Below, piece after piece: positions 17,020-25,644 of a stretch of 64,000 bases of DNA; the stretch's first letter is position 1, and each line of letters begins with the position of its first letter. The notes under the pieces are model-generated. The model was not told the origin of the DNA and made no database searches. It saw nothing but the letters and a program-made list of their open reading frames with translations. The DNA is taken from NCBI RefSeq assembly GCF_001995215.1, contig NZ_MUXN01000009.1, positions 37,628 to 101,627 on the forward strand, read 5' to 3'. The DNA comes from Amycolatopsis azurea DSM 43854 (lineage in GTDB: Bacteria > Actinomycetota > Actinomycetes > Mycobacteriales > Pseudonocardiaceae). A program made the translations under genes and the position numbers.

Positions 17020-17664
17020 TCAGGCGCCGACGCTCCGATGTCCGAACAAGCCGAGCAGCCAGATGTAGCGGACGGCTTCGCGTGCCTGGCCGTAGGCGTC
17101 TTCGGTGCCGATCCAGATGGCCTGCGTGATCAGTTCGATGGTGGCGGCGACGACCGCGCGTGCGGTGAACGGCGGCGGTGCCGGCAGCGTGGGATCGGTG
17201 GCACGCAGCCATTTCGCCGTCTGATCGAAGACGGCTTCACCGGCGCGCAAGGTGTTCTCCCGTGCTTCGAGTCCCGCGTCGCCGAGCGCGTAGATCTCCA
17301 GCAGAGCGGCGCGGACGGCCGTGGGGCGCCGGTGCACGTAGTCGACGAGGAAGTCGCAGCACGCGGCGACGGCGTCCAGCGGGGTCGCGGCTTCGGCGCC
17401 CGCGGCGACGCCTTGCGCGATGAACTCGGCGGTGATCTCGCGGTAGGCGGCGAGGAACGCGTCCTGTTTGCCGGAGAACTGTTCGTAGAACGAGGTCCGG
17501 GACACGCCCGCGGTGGCGGTGATGTGGCCGACGGTGGTGGCGACGTAGCCGCGTTTGCCGGCGTTCTCCAGTACGGCGTCGATCAGCCGGGCTCGCTGGG
17601 TTCCGGCGACCTCGTCACGGCTGAGGTTGTGCGGCCCCTTCGGCAGCCTGCGGTGCTCGGTCAC
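17020..17664 (-). CDS. TetR-family transcriptional regulator
   Basis: A TetR N-terminal DNA-binding domain is clear (RARLIDAVLENAGKRGYVATTV, then GVSRTSFYEQFSGKQDAFLAAY), followed by a helical ligand domain of about 130 residues. I use the GTG at 17664 (214 residues). A longer reading from 17739 would translate the inverted repeat at 17691-17741 into the N-terminus, and another GTG at 17673 is equally possible. The regulated gene is not obvious. The upstream neighbour on the same strand is a secreted lipase, and the downstream neighbour is the zinc-finger gene. Confidence 0.87.
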   Translation of the reverse strand: MTEHRRLPKGPHNLSRDEVAGTQRARLIDAVLENAGKRGYVATTVGHITATAGVSRTSFYEQFSGKQDAFLAAYREITAEFIAQGVAAGAEAATPLDAVAACCDFLVDYVHRRPTAVRAALLEIYALGDAGLEARENTLRAGEAVFDQTAKWLRATDPTLPAPPPFTARAVVAATIELITQAIWIGTEDAYGQAREAVRYIWLLGLFGHRSVGA

Positions 17665-17690
17665 GTGCGGCACCGTACCGGTCCGGAAAG

Positions 17691-17741
17691 CCGTGAAGGC
17701 CTCCTTCCCTACCTTGAGAGTAGGGAAGGAGGCCTTCACGG
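17691..17741. repeat. GTGAAGGCCTCCTT-type hairpin, copy A (likely terminator)
   Basis: 22-bp perfect arms (17691-17712, 17720-17741) enclose a 7-nt loop. The outer part, CCGTGAAGGCCTCCTT, is shared with the hairpin at 38091-38145. It lies just past the lipase stop (17752, minus strand), so it can end that transcript. Confidence 0.8.
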
Positions 17742-17751
17742 ACCTGTGCGG

Positions 17752-19062
17752 TCAGCTGACCGGCACCTCCGGGGCAAGGGAGTTGCCGGGCGCGATCTTC
17801 CCGCAGGTGGATGGCGCGGTCTTGCCGGCGAACCGGTCGTTGAGCCAGCCGATGGCCTGCGGCGCCCAGGCGACGGCCGCCCCGACGTGGCTCAGCAGGT
17901 TGTACTGCTCGAACTTGATCGACTTGTTGCCGGTGTCGCAGTACTGACGCGCGAGCGACCGCACGTCGCCGGCCACCATGACGCCGTCACCGGTCCCGAT
18001 CCCCGGCGGGTTGCCGAAAGTGCCTTCCAGGACACCGTTGTTGCCCTGCGCGATGTATCCGGGCACGGTGGGCGTCGCGGCCGAGCCGAGGTTGATCTTG
18101 TTCACGGCCTCGACGTACGGCAGCACCTTGTTCGGGTTGGTGTACTCGGGCTTGACGAACTTCTCCCACGTCAGCCCGGGATAACGGCCGAGCGCGTCGA
18201 CGATGGACGCCTTCTCCATGTCCTTGAGCACCTGAAGGCCGTAAGAATTCGCGTACGGCTTGAGATCGATGCCGAAGGAACGCGAGACCCCGATGAGCGC
18301 CATCGGAATGACACCGGTCCACGCGACACTGCCGTTGACGTACTTGAGATTGTGCGACGGCTTGACGAGCAGCCCGCCTTCGGTGAACCCGACCAGATTC
18401 TTGTTGACGTCGGGGGCGTAATCCGGCGCGAGCGCGGCGGCCCAGCCGGTCGCGATGGCGCCGCCCGAATACCCGATGAGACCGAAGCGGGTCTTGTCGT
18501 TCATTCCCGTTTCCGGTGCCTTCGTCGCGGCACGGATGGAATCCAGGGTGTTCGTGCCGTATTCCGGCCCGGCCGCGAAGTTCGCCTTCTGGCCCTCGGT
18601 GTCGGGAATGACGACGTTGTAGCCCAGTAGCAACGCGGGCGCGATGAACAGTGCCTCCGCGTTGGCGATCAGGCCGCCGAGCGAGAGGTCGCCGGCGATC
18701 GCCCTCGACGGGCCGTGCTCGGGGTTGAGCGAGTCGTAGAACGATTGGTACGAAACGGCTTTGGTGCTGTCGCCGGTGAGGCTGCGCACCACCGAAGTGA
18801 CGTTGGCGGACGGCTTCCCTTGCGCGTCGGTGCTCCGGTAGAGCAACTGGGTCACCTTGAGCGGCGTGGAAATACCGACGACGTGGTAATTCAGCGTCCG
18901 GGTCTTCAAGACGGTTCCGGGGCTGTACGACGACAGCGGTTCACTGCCGCTGTAGGCGTAGAACGGATCTGTCGCAGGGGCGGCGGAAGCGGCTGGCGCG
19001 GCGGCGAAACCGACGATGACGGCGATCGCGACGGCCAGCAGGCGAGCGGGCTTTCGGGTCAT
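17752..19062 (-). CDS. Secreted lipase (LIP/secretory lipase family)
   Basis: The start is placed at ATG 19062 because AAAGGGGAG lies just upstream; an ATG 30 bp further out lacks this. The 436-residue protein has a signal peptide (1-27, cleaved after ASA). It has the alpha/beta-hydrolase fold of fungal/actinobacterial secretory lipases: YNVVIPDTEGQ near 148-158 and the nucleophile elbow GYSGG with Ser199. An acidic residue lies in GDGVM near 353, and the late LLSHVGA supplies the His. It should release fatty acids from extracellular esters. Cysteines near 374 and 423 may form a disulfide. Monocistronic, with a strong hairpin after it. Confidence 0.9.
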   Translation of the reverse strand: MTRKPARLLAVAIAVIVGFAAAPAASAAPATDPFYAYSGSEPLSSYSPGTVLKTRTLNYHVVGISTPLKVTQLLYRSTDAQGKPSANVTSVVRSLTGDSTKAVSYQSFYDSLNPEHGPSRAIAGDLSLGGLIANAEALFIAPALLLGYNVVIPDTEGQKANFAAGPEYGTNTLDSIRAATKAPETGMNDKTRFGLIGYSGGAIATGWAAALAPDYAPDVNKNLVGFTEGGLLVKPSHNLKYVNGSVAWTGVIPMALIGVSRSFGIDLKPYANSYGLQVLKDMEKASIVDALGRYPGLTWEKFVKPEYTNPNKVLPYVEAVNKINLGSAATPTVPGYIAQGNNGVLEGTFGNPPGIGTGDGVMVAGDVRSLARQYCDTGNKSIKFEQYNLLSHVGAAVAWAPQAIGWLNDRFAGKTAPSTCGKIAPGNSLAPEVPVS

Positions 19063-19150
19063 GACTCCCCTTTGAATCATGAAGTGGATCACGTTTGGAT
19101 GTTCGGAACCTACCAGCCGGTAACCGATGGTGTACAGGGTCGTACATCAT

Positions 19151-20335
19151 TTATTCGCGCGAAATTGACACTTTTTCCGCCGGAGGTGTTCCGGTTTGGA
19201 CGGAGCACGGCTCGGACAGGCTCCGGGTTGTGATCCAGCACAAAAACGGCAAGGCGATCAACGGCGTCAAGGCCGTCCGCAAGGACGTGTGGTCCGCGAT
19301 GGCGCCGATGACGGGGCTCGCGAGGCCGCCGATGCTGACCGTCAGCCCGAGGGTGACGCCACTGGCCGTCCCGACGCGCGTGGGCAGGTAGTCCTGAGAG
19401 AGCGTGATCTGGAGGGAGAACGGGATGTACAGGCCCACCGCGGCCAGGAGGACGAACGGGAAGAACGCCGGACCCGGCACGAACACGACTCCCGCGACAG
19501 CCCCGATCGTGGCCAGGTACGACCGCCGCACCACGGTGACGCGGTCCCGGCGTCCGGCCAGCCTGCTGCCCAGCAGCGTGCCCGCGGCGCCGCCGAGGTA
19601 GAGCAGGAACAACGCGGCACTGCCCGTCGCCGTGCCGCCGCTGACCCGTTGCCGGGCGTAGAGCGAGACGAACGTGCTCAGTCCGACGAACACGATCGAG
19701 CGGAAGACGACGGCCATCGACAGTCTCGCGAACGACCTCCAGTCGTCGACGCCCGCGACGTCCGCGGACGAGCCGCCGGCCCGGGCGGTCTTGGCGAGCG
19801 CGCGCAGCACGGGCAGGCACAGCACGGAGCCGGCCAGCGCGGGCACGACGAGCAACGGCGACATCCGGAGCCCGCCGAGGGCCATGACCGCGGCGACGAG
19901 CACGGGCGCGGCGGCGAAACCGACGTTGCCGCCGAGGGAGAACCAGCCCATGGCCGTATGCCTGCCGTCGCCGGCGATTCTCGCGACCCGGGCGGCCTCG
20001 GGGTGGTAGGCGGCCACCCCGATCCCCGACACGGCGACGAAAACGAGCGTGAGCGCGTACGAGTCGACGAGTCCGCCCAGTCCGATGCCGAGGCCGCCGA
20101 GGAGCGTGGCCGACGGCAGCAGCCAGGGCATCGCCCATCGGTCGGTCAGCGCGCCGAACAGCGGCTGCGCCACCGACGACAGCAGCGACGCCGCGAGCAC
20201 GATGCCCGACACCGCCGCGTACCCGTAGGCGCGCTCGGCGGCGAAGAACGGCACCAGCGCGGCCACCGAACCCTGGTACACGTCCACGCACGCGTGTCCC
20301 GCCGACAGCAGGAAGATCGCTTTGTTCCTCGACAC
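19151..20335 (-). CDS. MFS exporter of the fosmidomycin-resistance (Fsr) type
   Basis: From the GTG at 20335 the protein is 394 residues with 12 predicted membrane helices. HACVDVYQGSVAALVPFF near 13-30 matches the Fsr subfamily start, and GALTDRWAMPW near 62-72 is the MFS loop 2-3 motif. GIGVAAYHPEAARVA near 110 is also typical of Fsr. Fsr-like proteins export small drugs such as fosmidomycin, but the substrate here is unknown. It is divergent from an AraC regulator 54 bp away, which probably controls it. A longer reading from 20593 overlaps AraC and is rejected. Confidence 0.88.
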   Translation of the reverse strand: MSRNKAIFLLSAGHACVDVYQGSVAALVPFFAAERAYGYAAVSGIVLAASLLSSVAQPLFGALTDRWAMPWLLPSATLLGGLGIGLGGLVDSYALTLVFVAVSGIGVAAYHPEAARVARIAGDGRHTAMGWFSLGGNVGFAAAPVLVAAVMALGGLRMSPLLVVPALAGSVLCLPVLRALAKTARAGGSSADVAGVDDWRSFARLSMAVVFRSIVFVGLSTFVSLYARQRVSGGTATGSAALFLLYLGGAAGTLLGSRLAGRRDRVTVVRRSYLATIGAVAGVVFVPGPAFFPFVLLAAVGLYIPFSLQITLSQDYLPTRVGTASGVTLGLTVSIGGLASPVIGAIADHTSLRTALTPLIALPFLCWITTRSLSEPCSVQTGTPPAEKVSISRE

Positions 20336-20389
20336 CCCGTCATGCTCGCCGTGGGGCAGGGTGTCGCACTTCCGATAAAATGACAGACG
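20336..20389. promoter_or_regulatory. Divergent MFS/AraC promoter region
   Basis: The 54-bp gap holds GATAAAAT at about 20374-20381, which can act as a -10 for araC. The start of transcription would then fall almost on the ATG at 20390, suggesting a leaderless mRNA. TGTCGCACTTCC lies just before it. No clear palindrome is present. Confidence 0.3.
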
Positions 20390-21133
20390 ATGACGGAAAT
20401 CCGCCATATGCCCGAAGCGCCGACGCAGGTCCAGTCCCTGGCCTCCGGCACGACGATCGACGCGCACCGCCACGACGACCACCAAGTCGTCTACGCGGCC
20501 CGCGGCGTCCTGGCCGTCACCACGGACAAGGGCTCTTGGGTCGCGCCCGCCACCAGGGCCATCTGGGTGCCCGCGGGGACCGTGCACGCCCATCAGGCGC
20601 CTGGCGACCTCGAACTCCGTCTGCTCGGCCTGCCCGCCACCGTGAACCCGTTACGGCTGAACGAACCGAGCGTGCTGGCCGTCGGCCCGCTCCTGCGCGA
20701 GCTGATCCGCGCCTACACCGATCCGCCGCACGACGACACCCCGGAACGACGACGGCTGCGCGCGGTCCTGCTCGATCAGCTGCGCGCCTCGCCGCAACAG
20801 GCTCTGCACCTGCCGACGCCGGAAGACCCGCGGCTGCGCGCCCTGTGCGAGATCCTGAGCGCGGACCCGGCCGACAACCGGACACTGGCCGCACTCGGCA
20901 CCCGGGTCGGAGCGAGCGATCGCACCCTGGCCCGGCTCTTCAAGGCCGATCTCGGCATGACGTTCCCGCAATGGCGCACGCAGCTACGGCTGTACCGCGC
21001 TTTGGCGCTCCTGGCCGAGAACACCCCGGTGACCACGGTCGCGCACGCCTGCGGCTGGGCGTCCACCAGCGCGTTCATCGACGTCTTCCGCCGCGCCTTC
21101 GGGCACACCCCTGGCACGCACTTCGATCCGTGA
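20390..21133 (+). CDS. AraC-family transcriptional regulator with cupin sensor
   Basis: The 247-residue protein has an N-terminal cupin (about 15-85; HRHDDHQVVYAARGVLAV, then WVPAGTVHAHQ) and a C-terminal double HTH of AraC type. In it, LAALGTRVGASDRTLARLFKADLGMTFPQWRTQLRL and ACGWASTSAFIDVFRRAFGHTPG are the two recognition regions. It belongs to the group that controls a divergent MFS exporter in many actinobacteria. Ligand unknown. The start ATG fits the cupin start and has no strong ribosome site, in line with a leaderless message. Confidence 0.9.
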   Translation: MTEIRHMPEAPTQVQSLASGTTIDAHRHDDHQVVYAARGVLAVTTDKGSWVAPATRAIWVPAGTVHAHQAPGDLELRLLGLPATVNPLRLNEPSVLAVGPLLRELIRAYTDPPHDDTPERRRLRAVLLDQLRASPQQALHLPTPEDPRLRALCEILSADPADNRTLAALGTRVGASDRTLARLFKADLGMTFPQWRTQLRLYRALALLAENTPVTTVAHACGWASTSAFIDVFRRAFGHTPGTHFDP

Positions 21134-21203
21134 CCGAGGAAGTTGCGTCAGCTGGTGGTGGCGCGTCGGTCACGGGGGCAACGGTGTCTCGTGCGCCTCG
21201 CTG

Positions 21204-21238
21204 GGGACGCTCACCGTCTCGAGCGTGGCGCTCGAGAC
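21204..21238. repeat. Dispersed hairpin element, copy 2
   Basis: GTCTCGAGCG and CGCTCGAGAC (21216-21225, 21229-21238) pair exactly around TGG, preceded by GGGACGCTCACC. This is the intact relative of the element at 4982-5016. It lies downstream of araC and may end its transcript. Confidence 0.6.
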
Positions 21239-21265
21239 CTCGTCGCCGGCCGCCCGGCAACGAGA

Positions 21266-21300
21266 AAGCGGGGCCGGTCCACAATGGACCGGCCCCGCTT
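21266..21300 (-). terminator. Hairpin terminator after the thioester-domain gene
   Basis: 16-bp perfect arms (21266-21281, 21285-21300) enclose a 3-nt loop. On the minus strand the hairpin is followed by TTTCTC. It starts 17 bp past the stop codon at 21317. Confidence 0.8.
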
Positions 21301-21316
21301 CGTGTTCGGTTCTTTC

Positions 21317-22474
21317 TTACGCCTCGCTACGGCGACGACGCACCAGCAGCACCATCAGCACACCCGCGCCGAGGAGCGCGCCGCCGATGACCAGCGGCAT
21401 GGTGGCGGAGGCGCCGGTGTTGGCCAGCTCGTTGCCGCCACCCGACTCGGCGCCACCGGGCGTGGTGGGGGCCGGGGTCTCGGTGACGGGCGCGCCACCC
21501 TGCTTCCAGCTCGCGGTCGCGTTCGCGGAGACCGAGGTCTTCTCGGAGTCGGCGACGATCAGCGACTGGGCGGGAACCTTGGCGTAGTTCTCGCCCACGA
21601 ACAGGCGGCCGGTGTCGAGGTGGCCGCTCACCTTCAGCGAGAACGAGCCCTCGCCGTCCTTGGTGTCCTTGGGGACGTCGACGAAGACCTTGGTGCCGTC
21701 CTTGATGGCGGAGGCCTTGATCTCCTTGCCGTCGGCGTCGACGACCTTGACACCCTCGGGCAGCTTGCTGGTCAGCTCGGTGATGTCACCGGTGGTGGCC
21801 ACGCTGAACGGGCCGATCTTGCTACCGGTCGCACCGGAGGCCTTGGCCGGGCCGATGTCGAGGGTCGGCTTCGGCTGCGCGCTGATACCGACGTTCTCCT
21901 TGCCGACGAGGTAGTCGTAGAGGGCCAGCACGTCGGCCGAGGCCGCGGGGTTGCCGTCCATCAGCGGCTTCTCGCGGTCGAAGTCCTTGCCGTCGCTGAA
22001 GTGCCAGACGGCCGCCTGCGTCGCGGTGACAGCCTCACCGGCGGACAGGCCCTCGTTGAACTTGACCCCGTTCTTGCCGAGCGCGCCTTCGATGGCCTTC
22101 ACGCCGACAGCCGGGTAGCCGTGGTGCAGCACCCAGTTGATCTTCGCGTTGTTCTTGTTGAACGGCGACGAAGCGTCCGGGTACTTGTTCCACGGGCGCT
22201 CGATCATGTCCTGATCGGTCCGCATGTTCACTTCGATCTGGACGCAGTACATCTTGAGCTTGCTGCCGTCGGAGAGCTTGAGCTCGAACAGCTCCGGGAC
22301 GTAGTGCTTGGGGTCCCCGAAGTTGACGCTGTAGCCCCTCTCGCCGGCCTTCTCGACGACCCGGCCCCGTGCCGCGCCATCCTCGGCGAGGGCGGCCGGA
22401 GCGGCCATCGTCAGCGCGACGGCCGCGGTGGCGACCGCGATCCCGCCGCGAACCAGAACTGACCTGCCGTGCAT
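21317..22474 (-). CDS. Surface thioester-domain protein with LANTG sortase signal
   Basis: The start is ATG 22474, with GGGAG 6 bp upstream; the frame remains open further out but without a ribosome site. The protein is 385 residues with a signal peptide (1-30, cleaved after ALA). The thioester domain (about 45-225) has Cys77 in MYCVQIE and Gln153 in TATQAAVWHF, the pair that forms an internal Cys-Gln thioester in Gram-positive adhesins. A beta-rich Ig-like region follows, then a Pro/Gly-rich linker. The end is a class E-like sorting signal: LANTG at 350-354, one membrane helix and RRRR. It should be attached to peptidoglycan by a sortase. The covalent target is unknown. Confidence 0.88.
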   Translation of the reverse strand: MHGRSVLVRGGIAVATAAVALTMAAPAALAEDGAARGRVVEKAGERGYSVNFGDPKHYVPELFELKLSDGSKLKMYCVQIEVNMRTDQDMIERPWNKYPDASSPFNKNNAKINWVLHHGYPAVGVKAIEGALGKNGVKFNEGLSAGEAVTATQAAVWHFSDGKDFDREKPLMDGNPAASADVLALYDYLVGKENVGISAQPKPTLDIGPAKASGATGSKIGPFSVATTGDITELTSKLPEGVKVVDADGKEIKASAIKDGTKVFVDVPKDTKDGEGSFSLKVSGHLDTGRLFVGENYAKVPAQSLIVADSEKTSVSANATASWKQGGAPVTETPAPTTPGGAESGGGNELANTGASATMPLVIGGALLGAGVLMVLLVRRRRSEA

Positions 22475-23226
22475 GTGTCTCCCATCCGAATACGGACCAC
22501 GAATGCCAGTGCCGCGTGCGACCACAGGCCCCGACCGCAACGGCTCGCCCACATGGGGGATCAGTAATCCCATCGAGCGAGAGCGGAGCATACAGAAGTC
22601 ATACACGTGGCTACTCCGGGGTATGGCTCATGTCCGAATTGCCCTGAAAGAAGGGTGAACGCCAGGGGAATGATCTTGGGCGAGTAGATGACCTTGCGTG
22701 GCGGGAGTCCGTGGCGGTCCTCGTCTCGCGAGGGCGGGGTTGGTCTGCATGGCAGGCGACTTGCTCCGATGGAAAGACTGCCCGAAAAGGGGATCTCGGC
22801 ATGTCCTGGCGTGATTTTCCCGTCGACTCGGGTAGTACTTCAATTTGCCGGTTTATTTCCGTCTCCTTGCGCCTGGCGGTTTTGGGTATTCGTGTGCGCG
22901 GAAACGCGAATGGCGACGAGTGTCGAATGTCACAGTATGTGGCGACGGTGTCCCCGCCTCCTTCATTCGGGGGTGTCACCGACTTCGGTCTTGGTTCTTT
23001 CGGGTGGAAGTTCCAGTCTTGCTGGGGGGATCGAGCTCGGCGAGGTAGACAGGGAGGTTCGAGGATTGCGCGGGAGTTCTCGGGTGTGGCTTGACGTAAT
23101 GACGCGACGGGGCTTCGTGTCCGGGTATTTGCGCGAACAAAAAAATGTGTCCGTGAGGGGGAATCACGAGCATGCGTTTCGCGGCGCGTAACCTGCGATC
23201 GTATTCGTCATGGGGTTCTGTATTCA
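22475..23226. other. Non-coding divergent region without a convincing gene
   Basis: About 750 bp separate the thioester-domain gene and the NB-ARC/TPR gene, whose starts point away from each other. The DNA is less GC-rich than its surroundings. Open frames exist on both strands but lack GC-rich third positions, ribosome sites and recognisable domains. It must hold two promoters; I cannot place them reliably. Confidence 0.5.
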
Positions 23227-25386
23227 GTGACGAAGAATCGTGGTCGGGCAATTCGAGGTCGGCTGGTCACCGGTCTGGGTGTCGTCATGGGAGATGACAT
23301 CGGCACGGTGCCGTGGGCACCGGCCGTGACGTCATCCTCCGGCACCCCGGTTCCCCGGCAGCTGCCTCCGGTGCCGGCGCACTTCACCAGCAGGACCGCG
23401 GAGCTCGAAGCGCTCGACTCAGCCGCCGCCGGTCAGGAGGGCGACGCGGTCGACCAGCTGCCTGCGGTGACCGTCGTGGTCGGACCGGGCGGAGTGGGCA
23501 AGACCGCGCTCGCCGTCACCTGGGCGGTCCGGAACGCCGGGCGGTTCCCGTCAGGTCAGCTGTACACGGATCTCCGTGGGTTCTCCCCGGAGACAGCCGT
23601 CCCGCCCGAAGAGGCGCTCGGAGCGTTCTTACGCGCACTCGGCGTCCCTCCGGAACGGGTGCCGATCGAACTGGCCGAGCAAGCGGCGCTGTTCCGGACC
23701 ACCACCGCGGGAATGCGGCTGCTTCTGGTGGTGGACAACGCGATCTCGGCCGCCCAGGTGCGGCCGCTGATCCCCGCTTCGTCGGGATGCGTCGTCGTGG
23801 TCACCAGCAGGTTGAGACTGGACGGTCTGCACGCGGAGGGCGCGCGGTTCGTCGACATGGCGCCCCTGCCGCAGGAGCACGCCGTCGAACTGCTGACCCG
23901 ATCGGTGGGGAAGTCGCGAGTGGCCGACGAACTGTCCGACGTCACGAAGCTGGCGTCCCTGTGCGGCCGGCTGCCGATCGCGCTCCGCGTGGCGGGCGCG
24001 AGGCTGGCGTCGCGACCGAAATGGCCGGTGGCGAGGATGGTGGCCGAGCTTCGCGACGAACGACTGCGGTTGACGAGGCTGTCGCCGGTGGGCGAGGCGT
24101 CGTTGACTGCCACTTTCGACTCGTCGTATGCCGCCCTGCCGCCGCACGCCGCCCGGCTCTACCGGCTGGTCAGCGAACACCCGGGGCCGGCGGTCGAAGT
24201 GGGTGCCGCCGCCGCGGCCGCCCGGGTTTCCGACGACGAGGCCGCGGACGGGCTCCAAGTGCTCGCGGACGCCAGTCTCCTCGAGGAGATCGGCGTGAGC
24301 GGCTACCGCTTCCACGATCTGGTGCGGTTGCACGCGCGGGCGCTGCCCGACGACGACCGCTTCGAAGTGGTCCCGAGGATCGCGGAGTGGTACCTGCACC
24401 GGATGACCCGGGCGAACATGGTCGTGATCCCGATGCGATGGCGGATCAGCACTGTGCGCGCCCGCTACGGAGACTCACCGCCGTTGTTCGACACGGGCGT
24501 CGATGCCCTTCGCTGGCTGGACGAACGCCTGCCGGACGTCATCCGACTGCTCGACGAGACGTTCGCGCTGGGACAGGACGAACTGGCCTGGCAACTGTGC
24601 GAGGCTCTCTGGGAGCTCTTCCTCTATCGCAAGCACTATCAACTTTGGCTTCGGACGCACGAGGTCGGCATCGCCGCGGCACACCGGTGCGCCGATGCGG
24701 TCGCCGAAGCGCGGTTGCGATGCCAGCTGGCTCGCGCCTATCTGGATCTGGGACGGTTCGAAGACGCCGAAACCGAATGCTTGAAGGCGGCGGAGCTGGC
24801 GAGAGGAGCCGGAAGCCGCCACAACGAGTCCGTGGCCTTGGACCAGTTGGGCATGGCGGCGCAAGGTCGCGGTGACTTCGAGCGGGCGGTCGAGTACTTC
24901 GGCGAAAGCCTCGTGATCGAAGGGGAGCTCGGGATCGACCGTGGTGTCGCCCAGCGGCACCGCCGGATCGGCGAGGCCTTGCTCCAGGCGGGCCGGACCA
25001 CCGACGCCGCCCGGCATCTGCGTCTCGCGCAAGAGATGTTCAAAGAGGCCGGCGACGTGAAGGCCGAGGCTTTGGTCGCCATGCCGCTGGCGCGGATCGA
25101 GGCGCGAGCGGGCGAGATCACCGCGGCGAAGCGTGAGCTCGAACGCGCCGCCGCGGTTCTCGACCAGTCAGGTTCGGCCGTCTATCAGTCCGATGTGCTG
25201 GTGGCGTTCGCCGAGGTCGCTGAGCTCGAGGGTGATCTCGCCGCCGCTCGCGGCCATCTGACCGAGGCACTGGACCTGTGCCGTCCGATCGGCGGGCTGC
25301 GGCTGGACCAAGCCCGCACCCGGCTGGCTGCTTTGGACGCACGAAGTGATCGTCCGCAGCGACCGGAGCCGACGGCGGGTGAGTGA
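23227..25386 (+). CDS. NB-ARC STAND ATPase with TPR repeats, no DNA-binding head
   Basis: The 719-residue protein begins at GTG 23227; an ATG at 23287 is a second possible start. Only about 50 low-complexity residues precede the NB-ARC core, which has Walker A GPGGVGKT at 86-93, Walker B LLLVVDNA near 170, and CGRLPIALRVAGARLA (the GLPL-like motif) near 243. A winged-helix region ends in RFHDLVRLHARA near 365. TPR-like helix pairs fill about 450-700. The ATPase part is that of AfsR/SARP-type regulators, but no HTH or SARP domain is present. It may oligomerise with a separate output protein. Its 3' end overlaps a minus-strand reading frame by 219 bp. Confidence 0.85.
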   Translation: MTKNRGRAIRGRLVTGLGVVMGDDIGTVPWAPAVTSSSGTPVPRQLPPVPAHFTSRTAELEALDSAAAGQEGDAVDQLPAVTVVVGPGGVGKTALAVTWAVRNAGRFPSGQLYTDLRGFSPETAVPPEEALGAFLRALGVPPERVPIELAEQAALFRTTTAGMRLLLVVDNAISAAQVRPLIPASSGCVVVVTSRLRLDGLHAEGARFVDMAPLPQEHAVELLTRSVGKSRVADELSDVTKLASLCGRLPIALRVAGARLASRPKWPVARMVAELRDERLRLTRLSPVGEASLTATFDSSYAALPPHAARLYRLVSEHPGPAVEVGAAAAAARVSDDEAADGLQVLADASLLEEIGVSGYRFHDLVRLHARALPDDDRFEVVPRIAEWYLHRMTRANMVVIPMRWRISTVRARYGDSPPLFDTGVDALRWLDERLPDVIRLLDETFALGQDELAWQLCEALWELFLYRKHYQLWLRTHEVGIAAAHRCADAVAEARLRCQLARAYLDLGRFEDAETECLKAAELARGAGSRHNESVALDQLGMAAQGRGDFERAVEYFGESLVIEGELGIDRGVAQRHRRIGEALLQAGRTTDAARHLRLAQEMFKEAGDVKAEALVAMPLARIEARAGEITAAKRELERAAAVLDQSGSAVYQSDVLVAFAEVAELEGDLAAARGHLTEALDLCRPIGGLRLDQARTRLAALDARSDRPQRPEPTAGE

Positions 25387-25644
25387 CCACAGATAGGCGC
25401 CCGCGCCCGCCAGTTCCGTGGACTCGCACGGGATGACGGCCACGTCCCCGGCACGGTCGCCGACGAGACAGAGCCCGGGGGAATACTCGACGGCGACGAT
25501 CGTGAGGCCGGGCAGCCGGTCGAAGTCCCTCGCGATCACGGATCGGGCGTTCGCGACCGGATGCGGTCCGGTATGGACGAGCACGTCGACGAGAGTGGAA
25601 CGGGTCCCGTCACCCGCCTCCGCCAGGAGGAACGAGGTCAGCAC
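25168..25644 (-). CDS. Hypothetical protein coupled to the GT-B-like gene
   Basis: The frame starts at a GTG (25644) that overlaps the stop codon of the upstream glycosyltransferase-like gene by 7 bp, typical of translational coupling. The first 86 residues lie outside the neighbouring gene and look like real protein (LTIVAVEYSPGLCLVGDRAGDVAVIPCE). The last 72 residues are antisense to the TPR gene and of lower quality, so the true product may end differently. No family recognised. It probably works with the upstream gene. Moderate doubt remains whether the full length is expressed. Confidence 0.45.
   Translation of the reverse strand: MLTSFLLAEAGDGTRSTLVDVLVHTGPHPVANARSVIARDFDRLPGLTIVAVEYSPGLCLVGDRAGDVAVIPCESTELAGAGAYLWSLTRRRLRSLRTITSCVQSSQPGAGLVQPQPADRTAQVQCLGQMAASGGEITLELSDLGERHQHIGLIDGRT

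Noticed and set aside
17665..17739. Longer TetR start at 17739
   Set aside because: The extra residues are a translation of the hairpin repeat, which is not part of the TetR family.
22611..23251. Small frames on both strands in the gap before the NB-ARC/TPR gene
   Set aside because: Poor codon use, no ribosome sites and no domain; treated as promoter DNA.
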